Shown piece by piece: positions 52,351 to 61,900 of a stretch of DNA of 64,000 bases. The translations under genes were made by a program, and so were the position numbers. Every line of letters begins with the position of its first letter. Position 1 is the stretch's first letter. Below the pieces are notes generated by a model that saw only the letters and a program-made list of their open reading frames with translations, was not told where the DNA came from and did no database searches. The stretch comes from Nomia melanderi (Eukaryota > Arthropoda > Insecta > Hymenoptera > Halictidae): assembly GCF_051020985.1 (NCBI RefSeq), contig NW_027475143.1:1302001-1366000 (forward strand), written 5' to 3'.

Positions 52351-53589
52351 AAGTGCATTGTCTGTAGGAAGCCCTGGCGCATGAATCTGTTCAGCGGGAT
52401 CGACCTCGGACCTCGAGGGGCCGAGAAAACCATCGACACATGGGGCCGGACTGTCAGGGTCAAGGAGAAATTCAATATATATCTGGTGATATCTCGGGTG
52501 CTATTACAGATAGCGCAATAAATCAAATTGCATTGTCTGCAGGAAGCCTTGGCGCATGAATCTGTGCAGCGGGAACGACCTCGGACCACCAGGGGCCGAC
52601 AAAACCACCGACACATGGGGTCGGACACTCAGGGTCAGGGAAAGATCCAATATATATATGGTGATATCTCGGGTGCTATTACAGAAAGCGCAATAAATGG
52701 AAGTGCATTGTCTGTAGGAGGCCCTGGCGCATGAATCTGTGCAGCGGGATCGGCCTCGGACCACCAGGGGCCGAGAAAATTACAGATATTCGGAATCCGT
52801 CACCCAAGGTCATGTATAAATCCAGCATATATCTGGTGATATCTCGGGTGCTATTACAGATAGCGCAATAAATCAAAGTGAATTGTCTGCAGGAAGCCTT
52901 GGCGCATGAATCTGTTCAGCGGGATCGACCTCGGACCACCAGGGGCCGAGAAAACTACGGTCTCATGGTGCCGGACACTCAGGGTCTGGGAAAAATCCAA
53001 TATATATCTGGTTATATCTCGGGTGCTATTAGAGATAGCGCAATAAATCAAAGTGCATTGTCTGTAGGAGGCCCTGGCGCATGAATCTGTGCAGCGGGAT
53101 CGGCCTCGGACCACCAGGGGCCGAGAAAATTACAGATATTCGGAATCCGTCACCCAAGGTCATGTATAAATCCAGCATATATCTGGTGATATCTCGGGTG
53201 CTATTAGAGATAGCGCAATAAATCAAAGTGAATTATCTGCAGCAAGCCTTGGCGCATGAATCTGTTCAGGGTGATCATCCTCGGACCACGAGGGACCGAG
53301 AAAACCATCGACACATGGGGTCGGACTGTCAGGGTCAAAGAAAAATCCAATATATATCTGGTGATATCTCTGGTGCTATTAGAGATAGCGCAATAAATCA
53401 AAGTGCATATTCTGCAGGAGGCCCTGGCGCATGAATCTGTGCTGCGGGAACGACCTCGCACCACCTGGGGCCGAGAGAATCACCGTCTCATGGGGCCAGA
53501 CTGTCAGGGTCAGGTAAAAATCCAATATATATCTGGTGACATCTCGCGTGCTCTTACAGATAGCGCGATAAATCAAAGTGCATTGTCTG

Positions 53590-53940
53590 CAGGATGCCCT
53601 GGCGCATGAATCTGCGCAGCGGGAACGACCTCGGACCACCAGGGGCCGAGAAAACTACCGTCTCATGGGGCCGGACATTCAGGGACAGGGAAAAATCCAA
53701 TATATGTCTGGTGATATCTCGGATGCTATTACAGATAGCGCAATAAATCAAAGTGCATTGTCTGCAGGAGGCCCTGGCCCATGAATCTGTGCAGCGGGAA
53801 CGACCTCGGACCACCAGGGGCCGAGAAAACTACCGTCTCATGGGGCCGGACACTCAGTGTCAGGGAAAAATCCAATATATATCTGGTGATATCTCGGGTG
53901 CTATTAGAGATTGCGCAACAAACCAAAGTGCATTGTCTGC
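53590..53940. repeat. Two-monomer insertion of left-domain type in the second long-range copy
   Basis: Relative to the first copy near 33640, 350 bp are added. The added units carry GGACATTCAGG, ATATGTCTGG, CTCGGATGC and CTGGCCCATG, markers otherwise typical of 2.2-29.8 kb. This implies transfer of satellite material between the left domain, or a related array, and the right unit. Confidence 0.65.
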
Positions 53941-54314
53941 AGGAGGCCCTGGCGCATGAATCTGTGCAGCGGGAACGACCTCGGACCACCAGGGGCCGAG
54001 AAAACCACCGTCTAATGGGGTCGGACACTCAGGGTCAGGGAAAAATCCAATATATATCTGGTGATATGTCGCGTGCTCTTACAGATAGCGCAATAAATCA
54101 AAGTGCATTGTCTGTAGGAGGCCCTGGCGCATGAATCTGTGCAGCGGGATCGACCTCGGACCACCAGGGGCCGAGAAAATCACCGTCCGATGGGGCCGGA
54201 CTGTCAGTGTCAGGGAAAAATCCAATATATATCTGGTGATATCACGGGTGCTATTAGAGATGGCGCAATAAATCAAAGTGAATTATCTGCAGGAGGCCCT
54301 GGCGCATGAATCTG

Positions 54315-55190
54315 TGCTGCGGGAACGACCTCGCACCACCTGGGGCCGAGAGAATCACCGTCACATGGGGCCAGACTGTCAGGGTCAGGTAAAAATCCAA
54401 TATATATCTGGTGATATCTCGCGTGCTCTTACAGATAGCGCAATAAATCAAAGTGCATTGTCTGTAGGAGGCCCTGGCGCATGAATCTGTGCAGCGGGAA
54501 CGCCCTCGGACCACCAGGGGCCGAGAAAACTACCGTCCCATGGGGCCGGACACTCAGTGTCAGGGAAAAATCGAATATATATCTGGTGATATCTCGGGTG
54601 CTATTAGAGATGGCGCAATAAATCAACGTGAGTTATCTGCAGCAGGCCCTGGCGCATGAATCTGTGCAGCGGGATCAACCTCGGACCACGAGGGACCGGG
54701 AAAACCATGGACACATGGGGCCGGACTGTCAGGGTCAGGGAAAAATCCAATATATATCTGGTGGTATCTCGGGTGCTATTAGAGAGAGCGCAATAAACAA
54801 AAGTGCATTGTCCGCAGCAGGCCCTGGCGCATGAATCTGTGCAGCGGGATCGACCTCGGACCACCATGGGCCGAGAAAATCGCCGTCTCATGGGGCCGGA
54901 CTGTCAGGGTCAGGGAAAAATCCAATATATATCTGGCGATATCTCGGGTGCTATTAGAGATAGCGCAATAAATCAATGTGAATTATCTGCAGGGGGCCCC
55001 GGCCCATGAATCTGTGCAGCGGGAACGACCACGGACCACCAGGGGCCGAGAAAACTACCGTCTCATGGGGCCGGACACTCAGTGTCAGGGAAAAATCCAA
55101 CATATATCTGGTGATATCTCGGGTGCTATTAGAGATAGCGCAATAAATCAAAGTGCATTGTCTGTAGGAGGCCCTGGCGCATGAATCTGT
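54315..55190. repeat. Five-monomer insertion (875 bp) in the second long-range copy
   Basis: The first copy passes from 34014 to 34015 without these units. They include CGCACCACCTGGGG (also at 18.6 and 33.5 kb), GGGATCAACCTCGG with CCGGGAAAACCATGG, and GGGGGCCCCGGCCCATG. They are heterogeneous, so this is either an old block or one lost from the first copy. Confidence 0.6.
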
Positions 55191-58100
55191 GCAGCGGGAA
55201 CGACCTAGGACCACCAGGGGCCGAGAAAACCACAGTCTCATGGGGCCGGACACTCAGGGTCAGGGAAAAATCCAATATATATCTGGTGATATCTCGGGTG
55301 CTATTACAGATAGCTCAATAAATCAAAGTGCATTTTCTGCAGGAGGCCCTGGCGCATGAATCTGTGCAGCGGGAACGACCTCTGACCATCAGGGGCCGAG
55401 AAAATTACCGTCTCATGGGGCCGACCACTCAGGGTCTGGGAAAAATCCAATATATATCTGGTAATATCTCGGGTGCTATTAGAGATAGCGCAATAAATCA
55501 AAGTGCATTGTCTGCAGGAAGCCCTAGCGCATGAATCTGTGCAGCGGGAACGACCTCGGACCAGCAGGGGCCGAGAAAACCACCGTCTCATGGGGTCGGA
55601 CACTCAGGGTCAGGGAAAAATCCAATATATATCTGGTGATATCTCGGGTGCTATTAGAGATAGCGCAATAAGTCAAAGTGAATTATCTGCAGGAAGCCTT
55701 GGCGCATGAATCTGTTCAGCGGGATCAACCTCGGACCACGAGGGACCGAGAAAACCATCGACATATGGGGTCGGACTGTCAGGGTCAAGGAAAAATCCAA
55801 TATATATCTGGTGATATCGCGGGTGCTGTTAGAGATAGCGAAATAAATCAAAGTGAATTGTCTGCAGGAGGCCCTGGCGCATGAATCTGTGCAGCGGGAA
55901 CGACCTCGGACCACCAGGGGCCTAGAAAACCACCGTCTCATGGGCCCGGACACTCAGGGTCAGGGGAAAACCCAATATATATATGGTGATATCTCGGGTG
56001 CTATTACAGAAAGCGCAATAAACCAAAGTGAATTGTCTGCAGGAAGCCTTGGCGCATGAATCTGTTCAGCGGGATCGACCTCGGAAAACCAGGGGCCGAG
56101 AAAACCACCGTCTCATGGGGTCGGACACTCAGGGTCAGGGAAAAATCCAATTCACATCTGGTGATATCTCGGGTGCTATTACAGATAGCGCAATAAATCA
56201 AAGTGCATTGTCTGTAGGAGATCCTGCCGCATGAATCTGTGCAGCGGGAACGACCTCGGACCACCAGGGGCCGACAAAACCACCGTCACATGGGGTCGGA
56301 CACACAGGGTCAGGGAAAAATCCAATATATATATGGTGATATCTCGGTTGCTATTACAGAAAGCGCAATAAATGAAAGTGCATTGTCTGTAGGAGTCCCT
56401 GGCGCATGAATCTGTGCAGCGGGATCGGCTTCGGACCACCAGGGGCCGAGAAAATTACAGATATTCGGAATCCGTCACCCAAAGTCATGAATAAATCCAG
56501 CATATATCTGGTGATATCTCGGGTGCTATTAGAGATAGCGCAATAAATCAAAGTGAATTATCTGCAGCAAGCCTTGGCGCATGAATCTGTTCAGCGGGAT
56601 CATCCTCGGACCACGAGGGACCGAGAAAACCATCGACACATGGGGTAGGACTGTCAGGGTCAAGGAAAAATCCAATATATATCTGGTGATATCTCGGGTG
56701 ATATTACAGAAAGCGCAATAAATGAAAGTGCATTGTCTGTAGGAGGCCCTGGCGCATGAGTCTGTGCAGCGGGATCGACATCGGAACACGTGGGACCGAG
56801 AAAACCATCGACACATGGGGCCGGACTGTCAGGGTCAAGGAAAAATCCAATATATATCTGTTGATATCTCGGGTGATATTAGAGATATCGCAATAAATCA
56901 AAGTGCATTGTCTGCAGGAGGCCCAGGCGCATGAATCTGTGCAGCGAGATCGACCTCGGACCTGCAGGGGCCGAGAAAATCACCGTCCCATGGGGCCGGA
57001 CTGTCAGGGTCAGGGAAAAATCCAATATATAACTGGTGATATCTCGGGTGCTATTACAGATAGCGCAATAAATAAAAGTGCATTGTCTGCAGGATGCCAT
57101 GGCGCATGAATCTGTGCAGCGGGATCGGCATCGGACCACGAGGGACCGAGAAAACCACCGTCTCATGGGGACGGACACTCAGGGTCAGGGAAAAATCCAA
57201 TATAAATCTGGTGATATCTCGGGTGCTATTACAGATGGCGCAATAAATCAAAGTGCATTGTCTGCAGGAGGCCCTGGAGCATGAATCTGTTCAGCGGGAA
57301 CGACCTCGGACCAGCAGGGACCGAGAAAACCACCGTCTCATCTGGCCTGACTGTCAGGGTGAGGGAAAAATGCAATATATATCTAGCGGTATCTCGGGTG
57401 CTATTAGAGATAGCGAAATAAATCAAAGTTCATTGTCTGCAGGAGGCCCTAGCGCATGAATCTGTGCAGCGGGAACGATCTCGGACCACCAGGGGCCGAG
57501 AAAACCACCGTCCCATGGGGCCGGACTGTCCGGGTCAAGGAAAAATTCAATATATATCTGGTGATATCTCGGGTGCTATTACAAATAGCGCAATAAATCA
57601 AATTGCATTGTCTGCAGGAAGCCTTGGCGCATGAATCTGTGCAGCGGGAACGACCTCGGACCACGAGGGGCCGACAAAACCACCGTCACATGGGGTCGGA
57701 CACTCAGGGTCAGGGAAAGATCCAATATATATATGGTGATATCTCGGGTGCTATTACAGAAAGCGCAATAAATGAAAGTGCATTGTCTGTAGGAGGCCCT
57801 GGCGCATGAATCTGTGCAGCGGGATCGGCCTCGGACCACCAGGGGCCGAGAAAATTACAGATATTCGGAATCCGTCACCCACGGTCATGTATAAATCCAG
57901 CATATATCTGGTGATATCTCGGGTGCTATTACAGATAGCGCAATAAACCAAAGTGAATTGTCTGCAGGAAGCCTTGGCGCATGAATCTGTTCAGCGGGAT
58001 CGACCTCGGACCACCAGGGGCCGAGAAAACTACGGTCTCATGGTGCCGGACACTCAGGGTCTGGGAAAAATCCAATATATATCTGGTGATATCTCGGGTG

Positions 58101-58326
58101 CTATTACAGATAGCGCAATAAATCAAAGTGCATTGTCTGTAACAGGCACTGGCGCATGAATCCGTGCAGCGGGATCGTCCTCGGACCACGAGGGACCGAG
58201 AAAACCATCGGCACATGGGGCCGGACTGTCAGGGTCACGGAAAAATCCAATATATATCTGGTGATATCTCGGGTGCTATTACAGATAGCGCAATAAATCA
58301 AAGTGCATTGTCTGCAGGAGGCCCTA

Positions 58327-58338
58327 GCGCAAGGAATC
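58327..58338 (+). other. 1-bp insertion, duplicate of the lesion at 37152
   Basis: The string GCGCAAGGAATC occurs only here and at 37152 among the monomer joints examined, in matching context. Confidence 0.85.
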
Positions 58339-58931
58339 TGTGCAGCGGGAACGACCTCGGACCACCAGGGGCCGAGAAAATCTCCGTCACATGGGGCCGG
58401 ACACTCAGGGTCAGGGAAAAATCCAATATATATCTGGTGATATCTCGGGTGCTATTAGAGATAGCGCAATGATCCAAAGTGAATAATCTGCAGGATGCCC
58501 TGGCGCATGAATCTGTGCAGCGGGATCGACATCGGAACACGAGGGACCGAGAAAACCATCGACACATGGGGCCGGACTGTCAGGGTCAAGGAAAAATCCA
58601 ATATATATCTGGTGATATCTCGGGTGCTATTAGAGATAGCGCAATAAACCAAAATGCATTGTCCGTAGGAGGCCCTTGCGCATGAATCTGTGCAGCAGGA
58701 ACGACATCGGACCACCAGGGGCCGAGAAAATTACAGATTTTCGGTATCCGTCACCCAATGTCATGTAATAATCCAGCATATATCTGGTGATATCTCGGGT
58801 TCTATTACAGATAGCGAAATAAATCAAAGTGCATTATCTGTAGCAGGCCCTGTCGCATGAATCCGTGCAGCGGGATCGACCTCGGACCACCAGGGGCCGG
58901 GAAAATCACCGTCTCATGGGGCCGGACTGTC

Positions 58932-58945
58932 AGGATCAGGAAAAA
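58932..58945 (+). other. 1-bp deletion, duplicate of the lesion at 37757
   Basis: AGGATCAGGAAAAATCC is repeated in the second long-range copy and returns the monomer starts to the grid of the right half. Confidence 0.8.
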
Positions 58946-61900
58946 TCCAATATATAACTGGTGATATCTCGGGTGCTATTAGAGATAGCGCAATAAATCA
59001 AAGTGCATTGTCTGTAGCAGGCACTGGCGCATGAATCTGTGCAGCGGGAACGACCTCGGACCACCAGGGGCCGAGAAAGCCACCGTCCCATGGGGCCGGA
59101 AACTCAGGGTAAGGGAAAAATCCATTATATATCTGGTGATATCTCGGGTGCTATTACAGATAGCGCAATAAACCAAAGTGCATTGTCCGTAGGAGGCCCT
59201 TGCGCATGAATCTGTGCAGCAGGAACGACATCGGACCACCAGGGGCCGAGAAAATTACAGATTTTCGGTATCCGTCACCCAATGTCATGTAATAATCCAG
59301 CATATATCTGGTGATATCTCGGGTTCTATTGCAGATTGCGCGATAAATCAAAGTGCATTGTCTGCAGGAGGTCCTGGCGCATGCATCTGTGCTGCAGGAA
59401 CGACCTCGGACCACCAGGGGCCGAGAAAACCACCGTCTCATGGGGCCGGAAACTCGGGGTCAGGGGAAAATCCAATATATATCTGGTGATATCTAGGGTG
59501 CTATTAGAGATAGGGCAATAATTCAAAGTGCATTGTCCGTAGGAGGCCCTTGCGCATGACTCTGGCCAGCGGGAACGACCTCGAAACACCAGGGGCCAAG
59601 AAAACCACCGTCCCATGGGGCCGGACACTCAGGGTCAGGGAAAAATCCAATATATATCTGGTGATATCTCGGGTGCTATTAGAGATAGCGCAATAAACCA
59701 AAGTGAATTATCTGTAGCAGGCCCTGGCGCATGAATCTGTGGAGCGGTAACGACCTCGGACCACCAGGGGCCGAGTAAACCCCCGTCACATGGGGTCGGA
59801 CACTCAGGGTCAGGGAAAAATCCAATATATATCTGGTGATATCTCGGGTGCTACTAGAGATAGCGCTATAAACCAAAGTGAATTATCTGCAGGAGGCGCT
59901 GGCGCATGAATCTGTGCAGCGGGAACGATCTCGGACCATCAGGGGCCGAGAAAATCACCGTCTCATGGGGCCGGACACTCAGGGCCAGGGAAAAATCCAA
60001 TATATATCTGGTGATATCTCGGGTGCTATTAGAGATAGCGCAATAAACCAAAGTGAATTATCTGTAGCAGGCCCTGGCGCATGAATCTGTGCAGCGGTAA
60101 CGACCTCGGACCACCAGGGGCCGAGTAAACCCCCGTCTCATGGGGTCGGTCACTCAGGGTCAGGGAAAAATCCAATATATATCTGGTGATATCTCGGGTG
60201 CTATTAGAGATAGCGCAATAAACCAAAGTGAATTATCTGCAGGAGGCCCTGGCGCATGAATCGGTGCAGCGGGAACGACCTCGGACCACCAGGGGCCGAG
60301 AAAACCACCGTTCCATGGGGCCGGACACTCAGGGTCAGGGGAAAATCCAATATATATCTGGTGATATCTCGGGTGCTATTAGAGATAGCGCAATAATCCA
60401 ACGTGAATTATCTATAGGAGGCCCTGGCGCATGAATCTGTGCAGCGGGAACGAGTTCGGACCACCAGGGGCCGAGAAAACCACCGTCCCATGGGGCCGGA
60501 CACTCAGGTACAGGGAAAAATCCAATATATATCTGGTGATATCTCGGGTGCTATTAGAGATAGCGCACTAAACCAAAGCGAATTATCTATAGGAGGCCCT
60601 GGCGCATGAGTCTGGCCAGCGGGAACGACCTCGGACCACCAGGGGCCGAGAAAACCACCGTCTCATGGGGCCGGACACTCAGGGTCAGGGGAAAATCCAA
60701 TATATATCTGGTGATATCTAGGGTGCTATTAGAGATAGGGCAATAATTCAAAGTGCCTTGTCTGTAGCAGGCACTGGCGCATGAATCTGTGCAGCGGGAA
60801 CGACCTCGGACCACCAGGGGCCGAGAAAGCCACCGTCCCATGGGGCCGGAAACTCAGGGTAAGGGAAAAATCCAATATATATCTGGTGATATCTCGGGTG
60901 CTATTACAGATAGCGCAATAAATCAAAGTGCATTGTCTGTAGGAGGCCCTGGCGCATGAATCTGGCCAGCGGGAACGACCTCGGACCACCAGGGGCCGAG
61001 AAAACCACCGTCTCATGGGGCCGGACACTCGGGGTCAGGGGAAAATCCAATATATATCTGGTGATATCCAGGGTGCTATTAGAGATAGGGCAATAATTCA
61101 AAGTACATTGTCCGTAGGAGGCCCTTGCGCATGAATCTGGCCAGCGGGAACGACCTCGAACCACCAGGGGCCGAGAAAACCACCGTCCCATGGGGCCGGA
61201 CACTCAGGGTCAGGGAAAAATCCAATATATATCTGGTGATATCTCGGGTGCTACTAGAGATAGCGCAATAAACCAAAGTGAATTATCTGCATTAGGCCCT
61301 GGCGCATGAATCTGTGCAATGGTATCTACCTCGGTCCACCAGGGTCCGATAAAATCACCGACACATGGGGCCGGGCACCCAGGGTCAGGGAAAAATCCAA
61401 TATATATCTGGTGATATCTCGGGTGCTATTAGAGATAGCGCAATTAATCAAAGTTCAAGCTCTGCAGGATGTCCTAGCGCATGAATCTTTGCAGCGGGAA
61501 CGACCTCGGACCACCAGGGGCCGAGAAAACTACCGTCTCATGGGGTCGGACACTCAGGGTCAGGGAAAAATCCAATATATATCTGCTGATATCTCGGGTG
61601 CTATTATAGGTAGCGCAATAAATCAAAGTGCATTGTCTGTAGGAGGCCCTGGCGCATGAATCTATGCAGCGGGAACGACCTCTGCCCACCAGGGGCCGAG
61701 AAAACCACCGTCTCATGGGGTCGGACACTCAGGATCAGGTAAAAATCCAATATAAATCTGTTGATATCTCGGGTGCTATTACAGATAGCGCAATAAATCA
61801 AAGTGCATTGTCTGTAGGAGGCCCTAGCGCATGAATCAGTGCAGCGGGAACGACCTCGGACCACCAGGGGCCGAGAAAACCATCGACACATGCGGCCGGA

